A stretch of 53,513 nucleotides of DNA from Gemmiger formicilis (GCF_024462815.1 NZ_JANGCG010000018.1:1-53513); one strand, 5' to 3'; numbered from the stretch's first letter, positions 45,019 to 53,225 are shown. Notes: generated from the letters alone by a model not told the origin. A program made the numbers and translations.

Positions 45019-45090
45019 GCACCTCGTCAGGTGCTTTTTTGAACGTTCATTAAGTAAAGAGAATAGGAAGAGGCTTTTGTAAACCAATAT
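45019..45090. repeat. array repeat R1 with TGAACGTTCA palindrome
   Basis: GCACCTCGTCAGGTGC hairpin, six T, palindrome TGAACGTTCA, then TTAAGTAAAGAGAATAGGA and, near the end, TTTTGTAAACCAATAT. Related copies at 48264, 50387 and 52374. It sits between a minus-strand hydrolase and a plus-strand lipoprotein, so it must hold their divergent promoters or regulatory sites. Confidence 0.85.
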
Positions 45091-45118
45091 TTTAAAAAAC
45101 ATTGGAAGGTTATGTATT

Positions 45119-46351
45119 ATGAAAAAACGGTGTCTTTTCTTGCTTGGATTTTTCCTCACTGTCTTTGCTTCCGGGTGTGCAGTAACATTACCGTTCCATA
45201 AATCAGAGAGTACATCGGTGTCTTCATCGGAGGATTTGTCTGCTGACGATGAAAGCAATGTCGAATTCATTCCCGGTGGAACGCAACCGCCATCTGATAC
45301 CCCTTTAGGAAATGCCTCAGAAGAGAATGGCCTCGAAAATGCTTCTGCAGATGACCTTGTGAAATATGATTCTATTTATGACATCCCTTTTGTCTCACTG
45401 GATTTCACTGACAATGGTAACTGTCTGACTAAAAACGGACAGCCTTGGGTTTCGGCCCCTGGTACGCAAAAGTTCGGGAATCTATGTTTCAGTGACGGAA
45501 AAACACTTTACATACAGTGCTTTTTATCAGATAATCCAGATGACGGGTTCCGCTGGTTTTGGGTATGCTTTGACAACTGCCACAAAAATTCATCCACATT
45601 TTTACCTGAAGAAACAGACAACCAGTTGTTCACCCATGCAAACGGTTACACCCTTTACACCGATGATGGCTACGAATATGCACTTGAGCCATGCAATGAG
45701 TTGCCGTGCTCTGAAGGTGGCAGTACACAGACATCGGACATTAAGGATGAGCCGTATTTATCATCACAAGATTTGCAAGTACCAGTCCCTGATTTTTTAA
45801 CGGATGAGCAGAAGCTACTTTATCTGCGCGCTTATAAAATGATGCTTATACGCATCGGTACTTATGCCATTGATGATACGCAATATTTTCCTTGCGATAA
45901 TCCAGATACCACACGAACATATACAGATACCATTTCTGTCGATGGATATGAATACACCCCTGCACTAAATCATTACCGGCAATGGGATTCGTTATATAGC
46001 ACATTACGCAGTATTTTTACCGAGAGTTTTCTTGATTCCGATTATCTATCCTCCGATGGGGTGACCTATTTCCGCTCAATAGAGGGGAATATGTACTATA
46101 TTTCGACCGAGCGCGGCTTTGACCCCGGATATAACCAGGATTCAACATTGATGGATTTTTCTTTGCAGGAAGATACCGCTGACAGAATTGTTATCCAAGT
46201 GACTGCAACCTATGCCATTGATGAATCAAGCAACCAAGCCTTCCGGCAAGCGGTTCTTGATGGGCTCATATCTAACACAAAAAATTACTCAATTACACTG
46301 GTTCGAAGTGATGATGGATGGCGTTTTTCTCAATTTGATGTTCCCTACTAA
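45119..46351 (+). CDS. lipoprotein, array member 2, IseA-like C-terminal domain
   Basis: 410 residues. Lipobox FASGCAV, acidic/Ser-rich linker, a middle domain with DNGNCLTKNGQPWVSAPGTQ and KFGNLCFSDGKTLYIQC (about 100-140). The final 130 residues match my memory of the IseA (DL-endopeptidase inhibitor) fold: YRQWDSLYSTLRSIFTESFL, then YFRSIEGNMYYISTERGFDP, ending SDDGWRFSQFDVPY. IseA proteins block NlpC/P60 cysteine cell-wall peptidases. It faces, tail to tail, a papain-like peptidase fragment. The family call needs a profile search. Confidence 0.6.
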   Translation: MKKRCLFLLGFFLTVFASGCAVTLPFHKSESTSVSSSEDLSADDESNVEFIPGGTQPPSDTPLGNASEENGLENASADDLVKYDSIYDIPFVSLDFTDNGNCLTKNGQPWVSAPGTQKFGNLCFSDGKTLYIQCFLSDNPDDGFRWFWVCFDNCHKNSSTFLPEETDNQLFTHANGYTLYTDDGYEYALEPCNELPCSEGGSTQTSDIKDEPYLSSQDLQVPVPDFLTDEQKLLYLRAYKMMLIRIGTYAIDDTQYFPCDNPDTTRTYTDTISVDGYEYTPALNHYRQWDSLYSTLRSIFTESFLDSDYLSSDGVTYFRSIEGNMYYISTERGFDPGYNQDSTLMDFSLQEDTADRIVIQVTATYAIDESSNQAFRQAVLDGLISNTKNYSITLVRSDDGWRFSQFDVPY

Positions 46352-46385
46352 GGCATACCAAGATTAAGATTCATCCAAAAGAGCC

Positions 46386-46411
46386 TTTGAGTGATTTTAA
46401 AATCACTCAAA
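46386..46411. terminator. 26-bp perfect palindrome after the IseA-like lipoprotein
   Basis: TTTGAGTGATTTT and AAAATCACTCAAA with no loop; GAGC/GCTC pair outside. Probably a terminator between convergent genes. A small open frame across it is not credible. Confidence 0.6.
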
Positions 46412-46506
46412 AGCTCCAGGGGGTGCAACTAGTCAAACATATTATACAGCTATGGTTGCTTTGCAAGGGGGGATTTCCATTGCTGTACCTCTTAATTTTG
46501 ATTGCA

Positions 46507-46710
46507 TTAGTGACGCTGGGTGAGGATATAATTCACGACCATTGTCATCGAGTTGCGATTCATGGCTTCTTGCAACGTATATTTACTGCCGGTGCCGGAA
46601 TCTAAAACAATGGGTCCAGAAGCCGATGCACCATTTCTGGTGCAATCAACACCGCCAACAAAATGTGTGGTGTTACTGTTTTTCAACTTGATGATAATGG
46701 GATTTCTTGC
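46507..46710 (-). pseudogene. C39/papain-like peptidase remnant, array hydrolase 2
   Basis: 67 codons between a TAG and a TAA. NTTHFVGGVDC carries what looks like the catalytic His of a papain-fold peptidase, followed by PIVLDSGTGSKYTLQEAMNR, the usual C-terminal end of C39-like cysteine peptidases found next to lectin domains. The Cys-containing half is missing. It is convergent with the IseA-like lipoprotein. Family assignment is tentative because only the end survives. Confidence 0.5.
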
Positions 46711-46729
46711 CTAAAAGGAGTGACTATTT

Positions 46730-47731
46730 ATGAAAAGCCCAAAAGCACTCGCAATGATTTCAATTACATTAACTGCTATTTTGATTTCTGGATGTGGTAT
46801 CACCATAGCACAATCTTCTTCCAACTCGAGCTATTCTGAAAGTAGAGCACCTGCTTCAAACAGCCCCAAACAGAATGCTTCTGATTTGCCATCTACACCT
46901 CAAATTATTTCGACGCCTGAGTCTTCTGTTTTAAACGAAGCACTTAGTAATACATCGGAATCTTTTTGGCTCTTAGCCAATCATGAGCAGTATTTGACAG
47001 GCGTAGTAACTGATTGCCATTTTGAAACGTATCCGCAAAAATCATATATCTGTTTTACTTCAAACGGACAAGAATATCGGATAGAAGGTAGCTTAGGCCG
47101 AGAGAGCGAAGGCCTTTTACAATTTCATAATCAAGGCTCCTATTCTGGAAAAGATTCAGAGGAATGTCATTCCGGCTGGTATATAGTTACCTATTTTGAA
47201 GATGATTTAGCTACAGGGAAAACCATAATTACGCAGCCTAAAGACATTTTTCTTTCAGCTTCCGATGGCGTTTATAATCAAATTTCAAAAGTAGATTATT
47301 CATTATCTGTGTTGCATAAAAATTTTGATGATATCGATGACAAAAGAGTTTTTATCCCATCTGAAGCAATGCAGCGAGTTTCCGACTATGCTGGATTAAA
47401 TGGTATGCAAAAGCAAAGCCTCTCCGCAGGCGTTTACATATATACCAATGGGCAGCACACATTATCTTTCCAAGGCCTTCATTATAACGATTATTATCAT
47501 TTGGACCGGGAAGCCGCCGTTAAGGTATATTCAGATGACCCGATTTTATCTGTAAAGTATCGTGATACATCATTTCCTGGTGATGGTATTACATCACAAC
47601 CATTTATCGAATATGAAATCATTGACAAGCATGGAGACAATACCGACTTTTACTATGTCACTATTAGTGGGGAAGTCTCTCCGCTTCAAACGCTTTACGA
47701 TATGGACGATGGCGTTTTAATCAAAAAATAA
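46730..47731 (+). CDS. lipoprotein, array member 3
   Basis: 333 residues. Lipobox ILISGCGI, a Ser/Asn-rich linker to about residue 70, then a beta-rich part with VVTDCHFETYPQKSYICF, YRIEGSLGRESEGLL and VDYSLSVLHKNFDDIDDK. Not recognised and not obviously like the other array lipoproteins. AAAAGGAG before the ATG. No hydrolase now faces it; the next item is a fragment of the sigma-like gene, so a partner may have been deleted. Confidence 0.6.
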   Translation: MKSPKALAMISITLTAILISGCGITIAQSSSNSSYSESRAPASNSPKQNASDLPSTPQIISTPESSVLNEALSNTSESFWLLANHEQYLTGVVTDCHFETYPQKSYICFTSNGQEYRIEGSLGRESEGLLQFHNQGSYSGKDSEECHSGWYIVTYFEDDLATGKTIITQPKDIFLSASDGVYNQISKVDYSLSVLHKNFDDIDDKRVFIPSEAMQRVSDYAGLNGMQKQSLSAGVYIYTNGQHTLSFQGLHYNDYYHLDREAAVKVYSDDPILSVKYRDTSFPGDGITSQPFIEYEIIDKHGDNTDFYYVTISGEVSPLQTLYDMDDGVLIKK

Positions 47732-47733
47732 GA

Positions 47734-47762
47734 AACGGGAACTGCCCGATGCAGTTCCCGTT
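47734..47762 (+). terminator. terminator after lipoprotein 3
   Basis: AACGGGAACTGC and GCAGTTCCCGTT form a perfect 12-bp stem around CCGAT, 3 bp after the stop. Confidence 0.85.
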
Positions 47763-47805
47763 ATTCGCCAGCCATGTATCCGTACGGACGAATCGTAGTT
47801 AAAGG

Positions 47806-48150
47806 ATTATCATTAGCTACATCAATAAGACGATATATCATCATTATATTGCGCTTTCGAAGGAAAACCAGCACAAAATCCCAACGGTGTCCATCGAAGA
47901 CAAGTCAGACTTCGATCCGTTGCAGTTTGATTCTAACTTTGGTGAGTCTGATACATACAATAATCTCTTGCTGATGGATTTTCAACGTGCATTGACAGCT
48001 GACGAATACCATGTCATCTATGATCACTTTTTCCGTCAATATAGCATTCAGGAGATTGCTGCAAGAGACAAGAAATCTCGGCAAGCCATAAACAAATGCA
48101 AAAAGATTGCATTAGAAAAATTACATCGTTATTGGGGAATCAAGCAATAA
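47806..48150 (+). pseudogene. 5'-truncated second copy of the sigma-like gene
   Basis: 115 codons in frame from IISYINKTIYHHYIALSK to the stop, aligned with residues about 64-176 of the protein at 43064 (RALTADEYHVIYDHFFRQYS, then KKSRQAINKCKKIALEKL). A TAA precedes the frame and no start fits, so this is a remnant. DNA identity to copy 1 is high near the 3' end and lower at the 5' end. Confidence 0.8.
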
Positions 48151-48262
48151 TCATCACGTATACTGTTACCGCTTTTCAATTTTCCGGGCTGTTTCGCAGA
48201 GAAATTCAAAGGAGGTATCTGTTATGAAGCATCCGATTGCTAAAGTTGTTTTTCCGATTACT
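48148..48262. repeat. duplicated block, copy 2
   Basis: Partner of 43592-43710, including the ribosome site and lipoprotein 5' end. It breaks off where repeat R2 begins. Confidence 0.85.
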
Positions 48263-48265
48263 TAA
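48224..48265 (+). pseudogene. lipoprotein 1 signal-peptide remnant
   Basis: Thirteen codons MKHPIAKVVFPIT then TAA, matching the start MKRPITKIVLPIT of the lipoprotein at 43668. The stop is made by the join to repeat R2. Confidence 0.8.
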
Positions 48266-48312
48266 CGTTCATTAAGTAAAGAGAATAGGAAACACTTTTT
48301 GTAAGCCAATAT
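48264..48312. repeat. array repeat R2 (partial)
   Basis: AACGTTCATTAAGTAAAGAG, AATAGGAAAC, TTTTTGTAAGCCAATAT. It lacks the leading hairpin and the first bases of the palindrome because the lipoprotein remnant is joined there. Confidence 0.8.
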
Positions 48313-48419
48313 CTGTGATGTCACCAATCTTTTTCAGGATGCTACGCTTTCACCTGCATACTTGCCTCTGAAGCTGCCCAAAGGATTTTCTACGTATCCT
48401 ATGTGAGGAATAAGTAACT

Positions 48420-49244
48420 ATGAAGAAATTAATTTTGTTATTTATTGGTAGTATTATACTTTTCAGTCTTTGGAAGTGTGTATTTTTTCCGTCCAAGGAT
48501 TCCACAAGTAGTTCTGAAAATTTTCCTATCCCATCATCATCTTCAGATACCACTTCCAAAGGGCCAAATGAATCCGATGCCGTTTTGAAATCCTCCAATT
48601 CCATGCGGGAGTCATTATCGTCCTCTTCGAGTACATCTGACGAACCCTTTTCGACAGATGAGTCGAACGATTATAAATCCGAAGAACTTATTGATACAAC
48701 AGCACAGAAATTCTTTTCAATTCCGGAAAATCTTGCTTATTTCAAAATATATCTTGAAATTCTTGCATCTTATGTGTATGAGCCCTGTGAGATGTCAGGT
48801 CTTGCAAGTCATCAAATTATAGACCCAGCCATCTTTATGTGTAGCAGCAATTCGTTGATTATTGATAACTCGAATGGAATAATCACATTAAAAGAGTCGG
48901 ATGTCGAAAATTGGGGAAAGAAACTTTTTGGCACTACAATCGACTTTAATCAGATTGATGAACAAAGGCCGTATGCCTTTTTTATGCAGTATGATAATGC
49001 GAATCACATAATTTCCGCACATTCTTTCTCCGATATTATCGCCGTCCGAGGCTATGGAGTAGATAGTGACAATGTTCAAATCCAAATAAATGGAACGACC
49101 ATATATGTAATTGCTCCTATTTTAAAAATTGAAGATCGCGGTATTTGGGAAAATTACCACGTTTTGCGTTACACCTTTGAATTCCGAGACGCTGAAACAG
49201 ATGCCCCATATTGTCTGCTTCAGAGCGTGGAATTATGTTCCTAA
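48420..49244 (+). CDS. membrane-anchored surface protein, array member 4
   Basis: 274 residues. N-terminal hydrophobic helix LILLFIGSIILFSLW followed by Lys-Cys; the residue before Cys is not Gly or Ala, so lipidation is doubtful and it may stay as a helix-anchored protein. A Ser/Asp-rich linker runs to about residue 80. The globular part has ITLKESDVENWGKKLFGTTI and the ending LRYTFEFRDAETDAPYCLL, similar in layout to the 50502 and 43668 proteins. Convergent with the M23 enzyme at 49418 (173 bp apart). Candidate inhibitor of it (inference). Confidence 0.6.
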   Translation: MKKLILLFIGSIILFSLWKCVFFPSKDSTSSSENFPIPSSSSDTTSKGPNESDAVLKSSNSMRESLSSSSSTSDEPFSTDESNDYKSEELIDTTAQKFFSIPENLAYFKIYLEILASYVYEPCEMSGLASHQIIDPAIFMCSSNSLIIDNSNGIITLKESDVENWGKKLFGTTIDFNQIDEQRPYAFFMQYDNANHIISAHSFSDIIAVRGYGVDSDNVQIQINGTTIYVIAPILKIEDRGIWENYHVLRYTFEFRDAETDAPYCLLQSVELCS

Positions 49245-49303
49245 GATTGTGCTACGGGATCGTTCATTTGGGTTACTATTTGAGTTTTTCGCTTATAGAA
49301 AAA

Positions 49304-49346
49304 CTCCTTCTGGAATTCTAACGCATAGCCAAAATTCCAGAAGGAG
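49304..49346. terminator. terminator between array member 4 and its M23 partner
   Basis: CTCCTTCTGGAATT and AATTCCAGAAGGAG form a perfect 14-bp stem with a 15-nt loop. Confidence 0.75.
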
Positions 49347-49417
49347 AAAGTTGTGGAACATTCTCAACAGAATTGAAATTGTTTTTTATCAATCTCAATG
49401 GTGTGTTTTATATCTTT

Positions 49418-50359
49418 TTAGTGCGTAATATAATTGAGCGGGTTCACCCAAATACCAGAATGATACAGTTCTTGAACAGTCGAGTTGTTGAAATAAGTCC
49501 CCGTTTTAACCTCAAAATGAAGATGAGATCCATCGCCATTGATAGCAACAACTTTACCAGTATTGCCAACATAGCCAATCAGATCGCCTTCCGCCACATA
49601 TTGGTCGGCAGAAATCAAGCTAGTAGGCGCCTCGCGCAGATGGTAGTAACAGGTCATTCCGCAAGTGTTACCCTTGCTATCAAAATGTTCCAGAAAAACA
49701 GCATTGCCGATAGAGTCAACGGCAGCTTCGTTTGTGGATCCCTGCCAGCTATAGACGCGAATTACGCGCCCACTTGTTGCTGCATAAACAGGAGTACCCT
49801 TACTTGCAATATAGTCTACCCCGCGGTGCCCACCATCAACAAACTTCGTACTAATTCCGGAATAAGAAACAGGGCATCGCAGCGAGAGACCGTTGCCAGT
49901 TGCACTGCCGGGATTGGCACCGGGTTCCACAAAAGAGAAAATCTGGTCCTTCTCGTTAGTAAAAGCCATCCACTTCAGAGAAGAGCCTACAACGGTAAGA
50001 TACAGATTACGCTGCGCCAGTTTCAGGCGATATACGCCACCGAAACTTACAGCCGGTTCCAGCGTAATAACGGTATCCTTGTCCGCAGCGGAGTTCAGGT
50101 GCCAAACGATACAATTGGTATTTTCGGTGTTGTAATTCAGGGCATACCAACCGCCACCGCGCTGAAGAACGATTCGCACTTGGTTATCACTGCCATAGCG
50201 TTCGAGTGCCCAACGCTGGTCGGGATTGTTCGTGCGGGCATATACGGTAACCTTCTCACCATTGTTGACCACATTGTTTTCATGGTCGCCATTCAGGTTT
50301 ACATATGTGCCACTACTGGAGTTATAGATTTCATAGTAGTGATTGTACTGAAAAGCCAT
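49418..50359 (-). CDS. lectin-like/M23 peptidoglycan hydrolase, array hydrolase 4
   Basis: 313 residues, no signal peptide. Residues 1-140 look like a ricin-type beta-trefoil (YYEIYNSSSGTYVNLNGD, NPDQRWALERY, LKLAQRNLYLTVVG). After a short Gly/Pro/Ser linker comes an M23 domain with GHRGVDYIA (HxxxD) and SHLHFEVKTG (HxH), the zinc ligands, and TCYYHLREAP. The enzyme should cut peptide cross-links of peptidoglycan. AGGAG lies 8 bases before ATG 50359. It reads away from repeat R3. Without a signal peptide it would need lysis or an unknown route to reach its target. Confidence 0.85.
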   Translation of the reverse strand: MAFQYNHYYEIYNSSSGTYVNLNGDHENNVVNNGEKVTVYARTNNPDQRWALERYGSDNQVRIVLQRGGGWYALNYNTENTNCIVWHLNSAADKDTVITLEPAVSFGGVYRLKLAQRNLYLTVVGSSLKWMAFTNEKDQIFSFVEPGANPGSATGNGLSLRCPVSYSGISTKFVDGGHRGVDYIASKGTPVYAATSGRVIRVYSWQGSTNEAAVDSIGNAVFLEHFDSKGNTCGMTCYYHLREAPTSLISADQYVAEGDLIGYVGNTGKVVAINGDGSHLHFEVKTGTYFNNSTVQELYHSGIWVNPLNYITH

Positions 50360-50386
50360 TTAATATTCTCCTATTCTTTTTTATTT

Positions 50387-50459
50387 GCTCCTCGTCAGGA
50401 ACTTGTTTGAACGTTCATTAAGTAAAGAGAATAGAAAGTACTTTTTGTAAACCAATATT
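50387..50459. repeat. array repeat R3
   Basis: Degenerate hairpin GCTCCTCGTCAGGAAC, then TGAACGTTCATTAAGTAAAG, AGAATAGAAAG and TTTTTGTAAACCAATAT. It lies between the divergent M23 gene (50359) and lipoprotein (50502). Confidence 0.85.
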
Positions 50460-50501
50460 TGGGAAAATCAAGATTGATATTCATGATTCAAGGAGATTAA
50501 G

Positions 50502-51209
50502 ATGAAAAAATACTACGTTCTTTTATTTGGCATTATTTTCATTTTTATTTTTACTGGCTGTTCGTTCTTGTCTTTTAATTCTCCAATAAGTTATTCCGAA
50601 TTTGATGTCGGTTCATCTTCTTCGGAGACGGATAACATAATACCACACGAGGAAGATTCCAGTTCTGATAATAATGATGTTTCTTCCGCCGAAAGCGCAC
50701 TTTCAGCAAATGAAGAAAAAGAACTTTTCCTGGATTATTGGAATGACACGCACCTCGGCTATATAGTCAATATACCCTGCGATGATGATGATTCGCCCCA
50801 ACAATACGAGTTTTGGTTGATTTCTTCGATTTATTTGCAGGAGAAATTTCCCGATAAAAAAGAAATAGATGCAAATGGTTACGCGTGCTATCCCACTGAC
50901 TATTATTTCAATCTTTTACGTTCTATGTTCGGGGATTCCTTCGATTACAGCAACTATCTTCCAAAATCAGAAAACGGATTGACGCAAATTTGCGACGCAT
51001 ATGACTTTGGGTATGTTTACGCCGAATTAGATTCAGACAGTATCTCGTTAGATGGTCAAACACTTTCTTGCAGTGCAAAAATGATATGGAAAGAACCCGG
51101 ATACGTTAAGGATTTGGGTGTTTTGAATTACACTTTTGCTATTCATCCAGAGAACCAATATAGTCGGTATTTGCTTCTTTCTTTGCATAAATCTTCTGCC
51201 ACAAAGTGA
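50502..51209 (+). CDS. lipoprotein, array member 5 (candidate immunity protein)
   Basis: 235 residues. Hydrophobic start and lipobox-like FIFTGCSFL (Cys near 20), Ser/Asp/Glu-rich linker, then a globular part with ACYPTDYYFNLLRSMFGDSF and the ending LNYTFAIHPENQYSRYLLLS, matching the layout of the 43668 and 48420 proteins. Strongly acidic. AAGGAG before the ATG. Convergent with the M23 gene at 51310, 100 bp apart. Confidence 0.62.
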   Translation: MKKYYVLLFGIIFIFIFTGCSFLSFNSPISYSEFDVGSSSSETDNIIPHEEDSSSDNNDVSSAESALSANEEKELFLDYWNDTHLGYIVNIPCDDDDSPQQYEFWLISSIYLQEKFPDKKEIDANGYACYPTDYYFNLLRSMFGDSFDYSNYLPKSENGLTQICDAYDFGYVYAELDSDSISLDGQTLSCSAKMIWKEPGYVKDLGVLNYTFAIHPENQYSRYLLLSLHKSSATK

Positions 51210-51309
51210 TTTTTTGGGTATATTTCAAAAAGAGGCGTCTTGCCTAACCTCACAGGAGTTCAGCAAAACGTCCCTTTTCGCTATTGATTTTGTTGTGCAG
51301 TGTTATTCA

Positions 51310-52343
51310 TTAGAGGCTATACTCAGGGAATGCATATACCGGGTTGAAATCCGGTAAGAGCTTAATTTGAATCCAGCCTGTCTGGCCCGGTGCCAAAGAG
51401 CTCCCGTTGCCAACACTGATGCTAAAATGCAAATGATTTGCGCTAGAAACACCAGTTGTTCCAATGGTGCCAATGATCTGTCCTTTCTTAACAGTATCAC
51501 CGGGGCGTACAGTCGGGTTTTCTGCCATATGCATATAAATAGATCTTGCGTATGCACCAGAACGATCGTTAGAATGACCATTAAATGGATTCACGTGATT
51601 GATTGCGATGCAATTGCCCATGGATTCCATCGTGTCATCGTGACTAGTAGTGCCCGGCTGCCAACTGCCAGAGGAATTTTGTGTATATGCAACGATACCA
51701 TCTGCAATTGCATATACATTATGATCCTGGGCAATATCACGAATATCCATTGCGGGGTGAGAATACGAATACGTTCTGCTATATTTCCGAGAAACGGTCG
51801 GATAAACATAGTCACCGTACGGGCCTACACCACCGCCACTATTGGTAGAATCGCCACCACTGGAACCACCGCTGGACTGTGATGCACAAAGCTGCCACAC
51901 CTGGTTATCGGCGTTAGATGCCGTTTCCCAAGTCAGCCCTGCATTGTTCGCGTTAGATGCCGGAGTCAGATAAAGATTGTGCTTGATTAGTTTGATGCGA
52001 TACAGGCTATTGGCAGCATCAACAGTTAGCAAATCAATCAGCGCGTCATCGAAATTGTTATACACAGGGAAGAAATCGCAAACGCTGCCTGCTTTACTAC
52101 CATAGATGTTCAAGCCAAACATCTTCGTCTCATCTTTAAAATCCGTCGAAAGAGCCGAAATCAGCTGACACCCACCATCGACTTTGTGAACTTGAAGTCG
52201 CTGATCCGCAGCCCCCGTTGCCGTATAAAGCGTGGCTTTCTGATGGCTAGAGATAGCACCCTCACCATACCATAGCGATTCAACCAATAATTGCTTTTGC
52301 CTCGATATGGGCGAAAATAGTAAAATCTTTCAAAAGTATACAT
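51310..52343 (-). pseudogene. lectin-like/M23 hydrolase with 5-bp duplication frameshift, array hydrolase 5
   Basis: The gene starts at ATG 52343 behind AAAGGAG (MYTFERFYYFRPYRGKSNYW). After 24 codons the frame breaks at a tandem duplication of TATGG (CCATACCATA on the plus strand, 52265-52274). Removing one copy gives 342 residues in one frame. They comprise a trefoil-like N-terminus (YRIKLIKHNLYLTPASN, DNQVWQLCAS), a Gly/Ser linker, and M23 with SHPAMDIRD (HxxxD) and ANHLHFSI (HxH). The rest is open and undamaged, so the mutation is recent, or the site is a slip-prone switch. A TTG at 52287 could start a shortened product. No signal peptide. Confidence 0.8.
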
Positions 52344-52373
52344 GCTTTTTCACTCCTTTGATTGATTGGCATT

Positions 52374-52440
52374 CGCACCTCGTCAGGCACTTTTTTGAAC
52401 GTTCACTAAATAAAGAGCTTATGCAGAAGGTTTTGTAAAC
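52374..52440. repeat. array repeat R4
   Basis: GCACCTCGTCAGGCAC, TTTTTTGAACGTTCACTAAA and TTTTGTAAACCAAG, more diverged than R1 and R3. It lies between two minus-strand hydrolase genes; the lipoprotein expected on its right side is absent. Confidence 0.8.
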
Positions 52441-52456
52441 CAAGAACCGAAAACAA

Positions 52457-52993
52457 TTAAAATCCATTAATGGCATTGGCCTTATCAACAAGTTCCTGAA
52501 GTTTGTTGGAAAGGTAGGGACCAGGGCAAGCTGTAGCTGCATACATACTGTGCCACGTCAAGTTTTTCCCTTTAACTAATTTGCCCAGACTGTTGCGGCA
52601 GGCGATATCTGCAACCATCGTTACAAGAGTATTGAACGTCGTATCCGATACAGGCCAATCTGGAGCACCAGCGCTGTTAGAGGTCTCAATCGTAACTGCG
52701 CGGCAGTTTGCCTCCCAGTTACCGTTCGTCCAGGCCACATCATTCTCGTGGACATACTGGCCGATGCTGGTTTCAGAAACACCGTAGTGGGAAGACCCCT
52801 TTCGTCCTTCACGCTGCCACAGTGCGCCCAGCGCGTCAATGGTCAAAATGCTTGCGCAATGGTGAATTGTGATTTCAGAAATAGTCCCACCCTGTGCTTT
52901 GCGGTCTTTCGTGTAATTTCCTTCGTGAGCCGGAATAAATTTGGTTAGGGTTCGTGTTCTCCATAGCTTGTCAGTCCAGCCGGAAATGAACAA
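52457..52993 (-). CDS. N-acetylmuramoyl-L-alanine amidase (Amidase_2), chimeric 5' end, array hydrolase 6
   Basis: Cleaves the sugar-peptide bond of peptidoglycan. The family part begins LTKFIPAHEGNYTKDRKAQG and has zinc-site segments ITIHHCAS, SSHYGV and WHSMYAATACPGPYLS. A native start is lacking: upstream sequence is the 5' end of a ParM-like gene read in another frame. The longest reading uses TTG 52993 and adds about 15 unrelated residues. Enzyme domain intact, about 160 residues, no signal peptide. No facing lipoprotein remains. Confidence 0.75.
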   Translation of the reverse strand: MFISGWTDKLWRTRTLTKFIPAHEGNYTKDRKAQGGTISEITIHHCASILTIDALGALWQREGRKGSSHYGVSETSIGQYVHENDVAWTNGNWEANCRAVTIETSNSAGAPDWPVSDTTFNTLVTMVADIACRNSLGKLVKGKNLTWHSMYAATACPGPYLSNKLQELVDKANAINGF

Positions 52994-53046
52994 TGCGCTG
53001 TCTTGATAGCGTAATAGCCGTGGTCGATGCCGATAATGATGCTCAT
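52945..53046 (-). pseudogene. ParM/StbA-like N-terminal fragment
   Basis: ATG 53046 behind GGAGG, 33 codons: MSIIIGIDHGYYAIKTAHCS then FPAGLTSYGEHEP and TAA. This is the start of the actin-like ParM proteins of clostridial plasmids and conjugative elements (phosphate-1 loop IGIDHGYYAIK). It runs into the amidase gene in a different frame. Its natural partner type, ParR, occurs alone at 33253. Confidence 0.75.
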
Positions 53047-53182
53047 GGAAAATACCTCCATTTTTGTATTCTACAATCTATAATAAACGGTTGCCTTTTG
53101 GGCATCCGGAATTTTTGCATGAAAAAAGCGGTTCATTGGTATTGCACCAACAAACCGCCATTGAGGAATAGGAGGGCTTATT

Positions 53183-53211
53183 TTGACAGTCCTCTCCCCT
53201 TCTGATATAAT
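53183..53211 (+). promoter_or_regulatory. consensus promoter of mini-gene copy 2
   Basis: TTGACA, 17 bp, TATAAT: perfect sigma-A consensus, with the start codon 44 bp further on. Confidence 0.88.
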
Positions 53212-53225
53212 TTACTCTTGATTGT

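Noticed and set aside
46387..46605. 72-codon plus-strand frame after the IseA-like lipoprotein
   Set aside because: It begins inside a perfect palindrome and is antisense to the peptidase fragment.
45019..52440. CRISPR array or integron built on repeat R
   Set aside because: Copies are kilobases apart with genes between, there are no short spacers, and no cas or integrase gene is seen. Cassette-like exchange remains possible by homologous recombination.
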